Positions 23,885 through 30,743 of a DNA stretch of 33,181 nt are shown piece by piece. The position numbers and the translations under genes were made by a program. Source of the stretch: Candidatus Contendibacter sp. (GTDB lineage Bacteria > Pseudomonadota > Gammaproteobacteria > Competibacterales > Competibacteraceae); the NCBI GenBank assembly GCA_029624675.1, contig JARSSP010000004.1, positions 1-33,181 on the forward strand, given 5' to 3'. Within the stretch, counting starts at the first letter, position 1, and the number at the start of each line of letters is the position of its first letter. A model generated the notes under the pieces. That model was not told where the DNA came from and did no database searches. It was given only the letters and a program-made list of their open reading frames with translations.

Positions 23885-25417
23885 TCACTTTTCCATCACG
23901 ACGACACTGGTTCGTCGATCCGTTGCCTCGACCCCGAAATCGTCGGTTCGGGATGCGCGAACCGGTAGATCGAAGGTGAACCGGGTGCCCTGGCCCAATT
24001 CGCTGCTCGCGCGCAGTTCGCCGCCATGCAATTCGGCGATGCGGCGGGCGATGGCCAACCCCAGCCCCAAATGGTTGCTGTCATCCTGCGCCCGGCTCGA
24101 CCCGCGATAGAATCGGTCGAACACGAACGGCAAGTCCTCGGGCGCGATGCCATGGCCGGTATCGGTGACGGTAAAGGTGGCGATTTTTTCTCGCGCGCCG
24201 AGTTCGAGGACGATCCGTCCATCGAGCGGGGTGTGATGCAGCGCATTGAGGATCAGGTTGTCCAGCAGCCGTTCGATCATGCCGATGTCGGCCTCGATAA
24301 ACATCGCTGTCGACGGCAGAAGCAGATCGATTTCGATTCGGTGCTCCCACGCGGCGATCCGGTACTTTTGGGCGATGTCCTGTAACAGTTCGGCGGGGGG
24401 GAATCGCTCGCGGCGCGGCTGAATGGCGTGGGCGTCGAGTTTGGCCAGCTCGAACAGATCGCCCACCAGCCTGCTCAATCGCCGCGAGTGGCGCAAGGCG
24501 GCGTCGAGATAGGCCTGCCGCTCGGCGGGCGACGAACGATCCGCTTTCAATTGCAGCGTTTCCAGATAACCGTGCAACGCGGCCAGGGGCGTGCGCAAAT
24601 CGTGCGAAACGTGATTGACCAGTTCGCGCCGCAACGTATCGCGCTCCCGCAGGGTGCCGATCAGAACTTGCAGGCGCTCGGCCATCCGGTTGAAATACAG
24701 GCCGAGTTGTTCGATTTCGTCGCCCCGAGCGCCGGCGCCGCGATAGGGCATCCAGGCCGCAAACTCGCTGTGCTGGAAAGCATCGACCACCGCCGCCAGC
24801 CGTCGCAGCCGCCGGGTCAGCAGCCGAAACAGCAACAGACCGGCCAGCAAACCGGCCAGCAGGCTGCCGGCCAACACCCAGGCACTGAGTCGCAGCAGCA
24901 AACTGTCCCGATACAGGCGCTCGAAGGATTCGTACATCTCACCGCGCAGCACCACGTACAGATAGCCTTCGGGCGGCTCGGTCGCGGGAATGGGCGTCAC
25001 CGAAAAACTTTTGCGGGCATCGTGACTGCGCGGATCGTCGCCGAGGATCGGCAGTTCGGCGCCAGCCAGAAACGCCCGGATCGGCTCCAGCGCCACCCGG
25101 TCGCGCTTGACCGCCGCCGGCTCGGCGGAGTGGGCGCGGATCGTGCCTTGCGCGTCCAGCCAGTAGATTTCGATGCTGGGATTGATGGCCATGTAGCGCT
25201 CGAAGGTAGCCTTCAGCGCCTTGGCGTCGAGCCGACCGTCGGCGATCAACCGCTGGTCGGCGACCAGGTTGCGAGCCAGATCGCGATTGAAGCTTTGCTG
25301 CGCTTCCTGAAGATAACGCTGGGTCAGGGCGTGGCTGATCAGGCCGTAGCTCAGGCCGATGGCGCCCAGCAACGCCATCAGCGCCAGGGCCAGCTTGCCG
25401 TACAGGGTGTTCAGCAT
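23885..25417 (-). CDS. Sensor histidine kinase
   Basis: A 510-residue membrane kinase. Helix 1 is LALALMALLGAIGLSYGLI, then a periplasmic sensor part of about 130 residues, helix 2 (LSAWVLAGSLLAGLLAGLLLF), and a HAMP linker. HisKA LVNHVSHDLRTPLAALHG has the phospho-His near residue 270. HATPase_c boxes are DNLILNALHHTP (N), DTGHGIAPEDLPFVFDRFYRG (G1/F) and HLGLGLAIARRIAELHGG (G2). The ATG at 25417 overlaps the response-regulator stop by seven bases, so the kinase is translated coupled to it. Signal unknown; nothing in the periplasmic part identifies a ligand. Confidence 0.93.
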   Translation of the reverse strand: MLNTLYGKLALALMALLGAIGLSYGLISHALTQRYLQEAQQSFNRDLARNLVADQRLIADGRLDAKALKATFERYMAINPSIEIYWLDAQGTIRAHSAEPAAVKRDRVALEPIRAFLAGAELPILGDDPRSHDARKSFSVTPIPATEPPEGYLYVVLRGEMYESFERLYRDSLLLRLSAWVLAGSLLAGLLAGLLLFRLLTRRLRRLAAVVDAFQHSEFAAWMPYRGAGARGDEIEQLGLYFNRMAERLQVLIGTLRERDTLRRELVNHVSHDLRTPLAALHGYLETLQLKADRSSPAERQAYLDAALRHSRRLSRLVGDLFELAKLDAHAIQPRRERFPPAELLQDIAQKYRIAAWEHRIEIDLLLPSTAMFIEADIGMIERLLDNLILNALHHTPLDGRIVLELGAREKIATFTVTDTGHGIAPEDLPFVFDRFYRGSSRAQDDSNHLGLGLAIARRIAELHGGELRASSELGQGTRFTFDLPVRASRTDDFGVEATDRRTSVVVMEK

Positions 25418-26118
25418 GACTCGGCGAACTTGTAGCCGACGCCCCAGACGGTGAGCAGATAACGAGGCTCCGCCGGATTGGGTTCCAGCTTGGCGCGCAG
25501 GCGGTTGATGTGCGAATTGACCGTGTGTTCGTAGCCTTCGTGGCCGTAGCCCCAAACCTGATCCAGCAATTGGCTACGGCTGAACACCCGGCCGGGCTGG
25601 CGGGCGAAATGCAGAAGCAAGTCGAATTCCTTGGCGGTCAGCGCGAGTTCGCGGCCTGCCAGCAGCGCCCGGCGCTTGCTTACCTCGATCACCAGGGGAC
25701 CGCGCGCGATGCGAGCGTCGTCCGGAACCGCTCCGGCCAGACCGCTCAAGGCTTCGGCCCGTCGCAGCAGCGCCTTCACGCGGGCGAGTAGCTCCGGAAA
25801 GCTGAATGGTTTCACCAGATAATCGTCGGCGCCCAGTTCCAGGCCCAGCACGCGGTCGAGTTCCGACGATTTGGCGGTCAGCATCAGGATCGGCAGGTAA
25901 TCGCCGCCGGCTCGCAACCGCTGGCAGATCGTCAGCCCGTCCAAGTCGGGCAGCATCAAATCCAGAATCATCAGATCGTAGCGATGCTGGGCGAGACGCG
26001 CCAAGGCTTCCTGTCCGCTGCCGGCGATATCCGCCGCGCAGTGAATATCGCGAAGATGCAGTTCGACCAGTTCGGCGATTTCGCGGTCGTCCTCGACCAG
26101 CAATACGCGACGCGCCAT
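25411..26118 (-). CDS. OmpR-family response regulator
   Basis: A 235-residue DNA-binding regulator. The receiver domain has VLLVEDDRE (acidic pocket), the phosphorylated Asp53 in LMILDLMLPDLDG, Thr in ILMLTAKSS and Lys in DYLVKPFSFPELLAR. The winged-helix effector domain has ALTAKEFDLLLHFARQPGRVFSRSQLLDQVWGY-type OmpR sequence and ends VNSHINRLRAKLE...LLTVWGVGYKF. The start is set at ATG 26118 (MARRVLLVEDD), the usual position; ATG 26151 would add eleven residues. It is first in an operon with the histidine kinase. Confidence 0.93.
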   Translation of the reverse strand: MARRVLLVEDDREIAELVELHLRDIHCAADIAGSGQEALARLAQHRYDLMILDLMLPDLDGLTICQRLRAGGDYLPILMLTAKSSELDRVLGLELGADDYLVKPFSFPELLARVKALLRRAEALSGLAGAVPDDARIARGPLVIEVSKRRALLAGRELALTAKEFDLLLHFARQPGRVFSRSQLLDQVWGYGHEGYEHTVNSHINRLRAKLEPNPAEPRYLLTVWGVGYKFAESC

Positions 26119-26325
26119 CGTTCTCGACTCGGTACCGACTTTCACACCCATGAAAATCTTCCATCGTTTTTGGATCATGCCAGGATGATTATCGACGATG
26201 GCGATCACGTTTTTATCACGCGCCAAGAGGATCGCGCCCAACGGTCAGCACCTCTTTACCATGGGGCCTCGTTCCGACCGAATTTATATAGATCAATATC
26301 TTATATTGTAGACTACTGTTGTCTT
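26119..26325. other. AT-rich gap before the two-component operon
   Basis: The 207-base gap between the response regulator and the anti-sigma gene contains a sharply AT-rich stretch at about 26281-26340 (TTTATATAGATCAATATCTTATATTG) in otherwise GC-rich DNA. Its - strand reading offers several TATAAG/TATAAA-like boxes, so it probably holds the promoter for the two-component operon, but no box pair with correct spacing stands out. Confidence 0.4.
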
Positions 26326-26997
26326 CTAAAGCACTTGCCAGCGGGTTTGGAATAGGGGTTGGGTCGGAGGTTGGGGAGCCGTGGCGACGGGTTGCATGGT
26401 GACCCACAGTTCGCCTTGAGTCGGTGACGCCACGCTGGCCGGCATCGGCAGGGTGCGGACGCTCCCGTCGTCGGGCAGCGCGCCGAGCATGACCGGCGGC
26501 CCGTCGCCGGTTTTCAGCCACAGCAGGCAACGCTGGTCGGGGGGTATCGCCATGGCTCGCAGGTTGCTGACGTGCAGCCGACCGTCGACGGCGCGCGCCA
26601 CGGTCCACAACACCTCGTGTTGCTGGTTGCGGATAGCCGCGAAAGAGGCATCCGCCGCCGGCGGCGTGGCCAGTTGCGGCGCCAGGATAACGGCCACCGC
26701 CAGGGCGCCGGCCAGGGCCAGGCCGCGCCAGAGGACCAGGCTGTCCCACCAGGGTCGACGGGTTGGGGCCGGAAACAGCCGGCGCTCCAGGCCGCGCCAG
26801 ACCTCGGGCGGCGGCGCGACGGAAGGACTGGCCACCGCTAACCGGTTCAGGCGGCGTTCCCACTCCGCCACGGTCCGTTGCAGCGCCGGGTGCGCCGCGA
26901 GAAGCCGTTCGAAGCGCTGGCGGGCCATGCCGCGCAGAGTGCCCAGCACGTACTCGGCGGCCAGCGAGTCGCGTAACGGGGGCGCGTGAACGTTCAT
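26326..26997 (-). CDS. RskA-type anti-sigma factor
   Basis: A 223-residue single-pass membrane protein. The cytoplasmic N-terminal part (LRDSLAAEYVLGTLRGMARQRFERLLAAHP, then VAEWERRLNRL) is the RskA anti-sigma domain, without the HxxxCxxC zinc motif. One helix follows at about residues 90-112 (GLALAGALAVAVILAPQLA), then an outer domain with CLLWLKTGDGPPVMLGALPDDGS and GELWVTMQP. It would hold the sigma factor at the membrane until a signal releases it. Its start overlaps the sigma stop by four bases (ATGA). Clear member of the family; signal unknown. Confidence 0.9.
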   Translation of the reverse strand: MNVHAPPLRDSLAAEYVLGTLRGMARQRFERLLAAHPALQRTVAEWERRLNRLAVASPSVAPPPEVWRGLERRLFPAPTRRPWWDSLVLWRGLALAGALAVAVILAPQLATPPAADASFAAIRNQQHEVLWTVARAVDGRLHVSNLRAMAIPPDQRCLLWLKTGDGPPVMLGALPDDGSVRTLPMPASVASPTQGELWVTMQPVATAPQPPTQPLFQTRWQVL

Positions 26998-27551
26998 ACA
27001 TCTTCCTCCAAACAGGTCTTCAATCGCTGTAGGCTGCGCCGCACCCAGGCCTTGACGGTTCCGAGCGGACGCTCCAGCCGCGCGGCGATGGCGTCGTGGG
27101 TCAGGCCCTCGTAATACGCCAGGAACACCACGCGGCGCGGTTCCGGGTCCAGGGTTTCCAGGCAACGGGCCATCGTGGCGTCCCCCTGTTCGCCATGCAG
27201 GCGTTCCTCGGGTCCCGGCCCGTCGTCGGCCAGGTGCGCCCAGCCGTCGTCGTCCAGTTCTCCGCGCCGGCGCCGATCGCCGCGCCGCAACCGGTCGATG
27301 GCCAGATGGCGGACGATGCTGCCCAGCCAGGTCAGGGGTTGGCCCAAGGTCGGTCGGTAGTCACCCGCGCGCTGCCAGACGCGCACGAAACCTTCCTGTA
27401 ACAGATCGGCGGCCAGTTCGCGGTCGCGGGTCAACTTGAGCAGCAGGCCGTACAGGGTCGGGGCCGTCTGTTGATAAAGAGCCTCGAAGGCGCGTCGGTC
27501 GCGCAGCGCGCAGCGGGCCAGCAGCGCGGCCAGTGGTTCGCGAGAGGTCAT
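26994..27551 (-). CDS. ECF RNA polymerase sigma factor
   Basis: A 185-residue sigma-70 family ECF factor. Region 2 is FEALYQQTAPTLYGLLLKLT...AADLLQEGFVRVWQRA...TWLGSIVRHLAIDRLRR and region 4 is LEPEPRR-like LDPEPRRVVFLAYYEGLTHDAIAARLERPLGTVKAWVRRSLQRLK. It resembles the SigK group that works with RskA. ATG 27551 (MTSREPLAALL) begins where the family begins; the open frame upstream is basic, low-complexity sequence. It is divergent from the bufferin operon. In Caulobacter, bufferin genes are under an ECF sigma factor, so control of the neighbouring operon is a fair inference. Confidence 0.92.
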   Translation of the reverse strand: MTSREPLAALLARCALRDRRAFEALYQQTAPTLYGLLLKLTRDRELAADLLQEGFVRVWQRAGDYRPTLGQPLTWLGSIVRHLAIDRLRRGDRRRRGELDDDGWAHLADDGPGPEERLHGEQGDATMARCLETLDPEPRRVVFLAYYEGLTHDAIAARLERPLGTVKAWVRRSLQRLKTCLEEDV

Positions 27552-27714
27552 GAAGGGCGCTCGGGCCGGTGTTTGGTTCAAGGCCGTGGAGCGCGCGTCG
27601 ATCCGGGTGGGTGGCCGGGAGCAAACCGCGCTCGTGACTTGTCCACCCACCAGTTTCAGGATCGCCCGCCGGCAACGCCGCCGCCGCCCGCCTCCACGGG
27701 GCGTATTGGCGTCG

Positions 27715-27743
27715 ATTATAGGCGGGGTCGGGGGATCCATGAA
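27715..27743 (-). promoter_or_regulatory. Candidate promoter of the sigma/anti-sigma operon
   Basis: On the - strand TTCATG (27743-27738) and a perfect TATAAT (27720-27715) are 17 bases apart, about 160 bases before the sigma start. The -10 is strong and the -35 weak. The sequence between it and the gene has no other feature. Confidence 0.45.
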
Positions 27744-27961
27744 ACGCATCGCGCCGCGCAAACATTAACGGCCTCGGAAATGCTTACGCGGCTTCGAGCG
27801 CGATGGATGCAGCCGGCGAAAAATACTGGGCCGCATCGAATCGGCAATGCCCCGGGGGGCGTATCCGTCAAAGTCGCGTCGAGCACCCAGCCGGTGCGAT
27901 GGGCGGCATCGCAATTCGCCGCGAACGCCGCGATCACCGATTCGATCCGTGCAAGGGGTCT

Positions 27962-27990
27962 GTATCCGTTCCGGCTTCGAGAACGGATAC
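27962..27990. promoter_or_regulatory. Perfect 10-base inverted repeat in the divergent region
   Basis: GTATCCGTTC (27962-27971) and GAACGGATAC (27981-27990) are a perfect inverted repeat with a nine-base spacer, in the 600-base gap between the sigma gene and bufA, about 180 bases before bufA. There is no T run after it, so a terminator is unlikely. It could be an operator or an RNA hairpin. The rest of the gap 27552-28106 shows no gene. Confidence 0.5.
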
Positions 27991-28106
27991 GCTTTGAAGC
28001 AGTCTTGAACCGCCTGGAAAATTTTTTGCGAGGCCCGCATCCAAAGCCGCTCGGCCCGCGTAAGCACTCCTGAACCCGCCGAAAACGCGGAATCTCAAAT
28101 CCCTTG

Positions 28107-28133
28107 CTCCTCCGCCGACGGAGGAGATTTTTT
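28107..28133 (+). terminator. Hairpin with T run in the bufA leader (terminator or attenuator)
   Basis: CTCCTCCG (28107-28114), loop CCGA, CGGAGGAG (28119-28126), then ATTTTTT: a perfect eight-pair GC-rich stem followed by six Ts, the form of an intrinsic terminator. It lies 34 bases before the bufA start and no gene ends just before it. It may act as a leader attenuator, or bufA may have a promoter after it. Its right arm GGAGGAG is also a strong Shine-Dalgarno sequence six bases before an in-frame TTG (28132), so occlusion of translation is an alternative. Confidence 0.6.
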
Positions 28134-28167
28134 GAGCTTCACCACGACCGACGATGAGGAATGCACC

Positions 28168-28476
28168 ATGAGCAAGAGCCTGACTTCGACCGCCCTGTCC
28201 GCGACCGCGCTGGCCCTGGCCCTGGGCACGGCGCTGACCCTGTCCGCCGCGCCGGCGTCCGCCGCCGACGACAAGGAAAAATGCTACGGCGTCGCCATGA
28301 AAGGCAAGAATGACTGCGCCGCTGGTCCGGGCACCACCTGCGCCGGCACTTCCAAGACCGACCACCAGGGCAACGCCTGGAAATACGTGCCGAAGGGCAG
28401 TTGCGAGAAGACGGCCTCGCCGACCTCGCCGACCGGTTTCGGCCAGTTGGCGGCGTTCAAGGAGAAGAAGGCTTGA
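28168..28476 (+). CDS. bufA: Bufferin-type precursor peptide (DUF2282)
   Basis: A 102-residue exported peptide. The signal peptide covers residues 1-32 (ends APASA), an unusually long and alanine-rich one as typical for bufferins. The mature part has exactly four Cys (39, 50, 58, 79) in [27 protein letters not shown] and KGSCEK, the DUF2282 pattern. In Caulobacter such precursors are ribosomal peptides whose Cys are turned into thiooxazole groups by the MNIO enzyme BufB and which bind copper in the periplasm. ATG 28168 has GAGGA upstream. It is the first gene of an operon with bufB, bufC and others. The chemistry is inferred from the family. Confidence 0.9.
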   Translation: MSKSLTSTALSATALALALGTALTLSAAPASAADDKEKCYGVAMKGKNDCAAGPGTTCAGTSKTDHQGNAWKYVPKGSCEKTASPTSPTGFGQLAAFKEKKA

Positions 28477-28507
28477 CGTAACCGCCAACTCGGCTGGAGC
28501 GCCCGCG

Positions 28508-29425
28508 ATGACGATGCAAACGCCTTTCGAACTTTCAGCGCGCGGCGTTCCAGTGCGGCGAACGTACTCCGATGGCTTGCCCAATCGGGCGGGCCTGGGT
28601 CTCAAGCCCCAGCACTTCGCCGAGATTCTGGCTACCGAGCCGGATCTCGGCTTCTTCGAGATTCACGCCGAGAACTATCTGGTCGCCGGCGGCCCCTTTC
28701 ATCACTACCTGCACCGGATTCGCGACCGCTACCCGCTGTCGATCCACGGCGTGGGGCTGTCCATCGGCGCGGAAGGGCCGCTCGATCCCACTCATCTTGA
28801 CCGCCTGGCCACGCTGCTCGACCGCTACCAACCGCAATCCTTTTCGGAGCATCTGGCCTGGTCGACCCACGGTGGCGCGTTTTTCAACGACTTGCTGCCG
28901 TTACCCTACAACCGCGTCACCCTGGACCGCGTTTGCGACCACATCGACCGGACGCAGGAACATTTGCGTCGCCGGATGTTGTTGGAAAATCCCGCCACCT
29001 ATATCGAGTTCGCCGCCTCCACGCTGGACGAAGCCGCGTTCATCGCCGAGATCGTCCAGCGCACCGGCTGCGGGCTATTGCTCGACGTGAACAACGCCTA
29101 TGTGTCGGGCGTCAACCATCGCCGCGATCCGCAAGCGTATATCGCCGCTTTGCCATTATCCGAAGTCGGGGAAATTCATCTGGCGGGTTTTGCCGAGGAT
29201 CGCGACGCCGCCGGCGCGCCCTTGCTGATCGACACGCATGGCGCAGCCATCGCGGCGGCGGTGTGGGAACTCTACGCCTTCGCGCTCGAACGCCTTGGGC
29301 CGACGCCCACCTTGATCGAGCGCGACAACGACATTCCGCCGCTGTCCGTTCTGCTCGCCGAAGCCCGATGCGCCGAACGGTGGATCGGATACGCGCAACG
29401 CGACCGGCTGGAGATTTCGGCATGA
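28508..29425 (+). CDS. bufB: MNIO (DUF692) bufferin maturation enzyme
   Basis: A 305-residue TIM-barrel enzyme of the multinuclear non-heme iron oxygenase family. Probable iron ligands seen in the usual places are H80 ([10 protein letters not shown]), E114 and H115 (SEHLAWS), E160 and N161 (LLENPATY), D193 and N195 ([10 protein letters not shown]), H224 (EIHLAGF), D242 and H244 (IDTHG), and E271 (IERDND). It would modify Cys of the bufA product before export. ATG 28508, with GGAG upstream, starts 31 bases after bufA. The frame is open upstream through bufA but in another frame, so that part is not used. bufC overlaps its stop by four bases. Confidence 0.93.
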   Translation: MTMQTPFELSARGVPVRRTYSDGLPNRAGLGLKPQHFAEILATEPDLGFFEIHAENYLVAGGPFHHYLHRIRDRYPLSIHGVGLSIGAEGPLDPTHLDRLATLLDRYQPQSFSEHLAWSTHGGAFFNDLLPLPYNRVTLDRVCDHIDRTQEHLRRRMLLENPATYIEFAASTLDEAAFIAEIVQRTGCGLLLDVNNAYVSGVNHRRDPQAYIAALPLSEVGEIHLAGFAEDRDAAGAPLLIDTHGAAIAAAVWELYAFALERLGPTPTLIERDNDIPPLSVLLAEARCAERWIGYAQRDRLEISA

Positions 29426-30192
29426 GCGATCAACGGCTGTTCGTCGCCGCCCTGTTCGACCCCGAGGCGCCCTGCCCGGCCGGATTGACCGCCTGGAACG
29501 GCTCCGATCCGGCCCGGCGCTTCGCCGTTTATCGCAACAACGTCGTGGTCTCCCTGATCGACGCGCTGGCCGATACCTTTCCCGTGACCCTGGAACTGGT
29601 GGGAGAGGAGTTTTTCCGGGCGATGGCCGGAGTTTTCATGCGGGCCGCGCCGCCCGGCTCCGTCCTGCTGGCGGAGTACGGGGCAGGATTTCCCGCTTTC
29701 ATCGAACGGTTCGAGCCGGCCCGGAGCGTGCCTTACCTGGCCGACGTGGCCCGGCTGGAGCTGCTGCGCGTCCGGGCCTTCCATGCCGCCGACGCCGACC
29801 CGATCTCCCCGGCGCGGATCGCCCGCGCGCTGGCGGATCCGGAACGATTGCCGGCGCTGCGGGCGACCTGTCACCCCTCGCTGGGCGTCCTGCGCTCGGA
29901 TTATGCGGTGGTATCGCTGTGGGCGGCGCATCAAGGCCACGGCGATCTGGCCCAGGTCGATCCTTTCGTCCCGGAAAGCGCCCTGATCGTTCGCGTTGGG
30001 CTGGACGTCCAGGTTCTCGCCCTGCCGCCGGGCGGCGATACGCTGGTGGCGAGCTTGGCCGACGGGTTACCGCTCGGCCAGGCAGCGGCCCTGGCCCTGG
30101 CCGCTCGTGAAGACTTCGATCTGACCGCCCATCTCGCCTTGCTGTTGCGGATGGGCGCCCTGACTGCTCTCGTTCAACCTACGGAAGCCTGA
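29422..30192 (+). CDS. bufC: DUF2063 partner protein of the MNIO enzyme
   Basis: A 256-residue soluble protein. The N-terminal DUF2063 domain is clear: [36 protein letters not shown], then [19 protein letters not shown] and [12 protein letters not shown]. The C-terminal part (residues about 160-250) is the RiPP-recognition-like half that in this family guides the precursor to BufB. The ATG at 29422 overlaps the bufB stop (ATGA), so the two are translated coupled, matching a stable BufB-BufC complex. Confidence 0.9.
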   Translation: MSDQRLFVAALFDPEAPCPAGLTAWNGSDPARRFAVYRNNVVVSLIDALADTFPVTLELVGEEFFRAMAGVFMRAAPPGSVLLAEYGAGFPAFIERFEPARSVPYLADVARLELLRVRAFHAADADPISPARIARALADPERLPALRATCHPSLGVLRSDYAVVSLWAAHQGHGDLAQVDPFVPESALIVRVGLDVQVLALPPGGDTLVASLADGLPLGQAAALALAAREDFDLTAHLALLLRMGALTALVQPTEA

Positions 30193-30194
30193 CC

Positions 30195-30743
30195 ATGACG
30201 ACACCCACCTCAGCCTGGTCCGCGCCCGCCTCCGCCACGCCGGCGCCACTACCGCCCTGGGCAGGCTTCGTCCTGTCGGTCATTGCCCTGTTCCAGCGGA
30301 TTCCCGATTCCCTCATCGCCTTCATCGGCCGGTTTTCCATCGCCGCCGTATTCTGGAAATCCGGGCAAACCAAGATCGAGGGTCTGGCCATCGACTTCAT
30401 CGACGGGACTTTCACTCTGGGGTTGCCGCGACTGTCCGAATCCGCCGTGGCCCTGTTCCGGGACGAATACCGGTTGCCGCTGATCCCGCCGGAACTCGCG
30501 GCGCCGCTGGCCGCGTTCGCGGAACACGTTTTTCCCATCCTGATCCTGCTTGGCTTCGCCACCCGCTTCTCGGCCCTGGCCTTGCTGATCATGACGCTGG
30601 TGATTCAGATTTTCGTCTATCCGGATGCCTATCCGATCCATGGGGTCTGGGCAACCGTGCTGCTGTATCTGGTGGCGAAGGGACCGGGAGCGATCTCGCT
30701 CGATTGCTGGGTTGCCCGGCGCCACGGGATCCGGGACCGATGA
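30195..30743 (+). CDS. DoxX-family membrane protein of the bufferin operon
   Basis: A 182-residue protein with four likely membrane helices: around residues 22-52 (GFVLSVIALF and LIAFIGRFSIAAVFWKSGQTKIEG, the DoxX start pattern), 101-122 (PLAAFAEHVFPILILLGFATRF), 124-140 and 148-162. DoxX proteins are redox-linked inner-membrane proteins and commonly close bufferin operons. It starts two bases after the bufC stop and overlaps the next gene by four bases. Its role in bufferin function is not established. Confidence 0.87.
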   Translation: MTTPTSAWSAPASATPAPLPPWAGFVLSVIALFQRIPDSLIAFIGRFSIAAVFWKSGQTKIEGLAIDFIDGTFTLGLPRLSESAVALFRDEYRLPLIPPELAAPLAAFAEHVFPILILLGFATRFSALALLIMTLVIQIFVYPDAYPIHGVWATVLLYLVAKGPGAISLDCWVARRHGIRDR

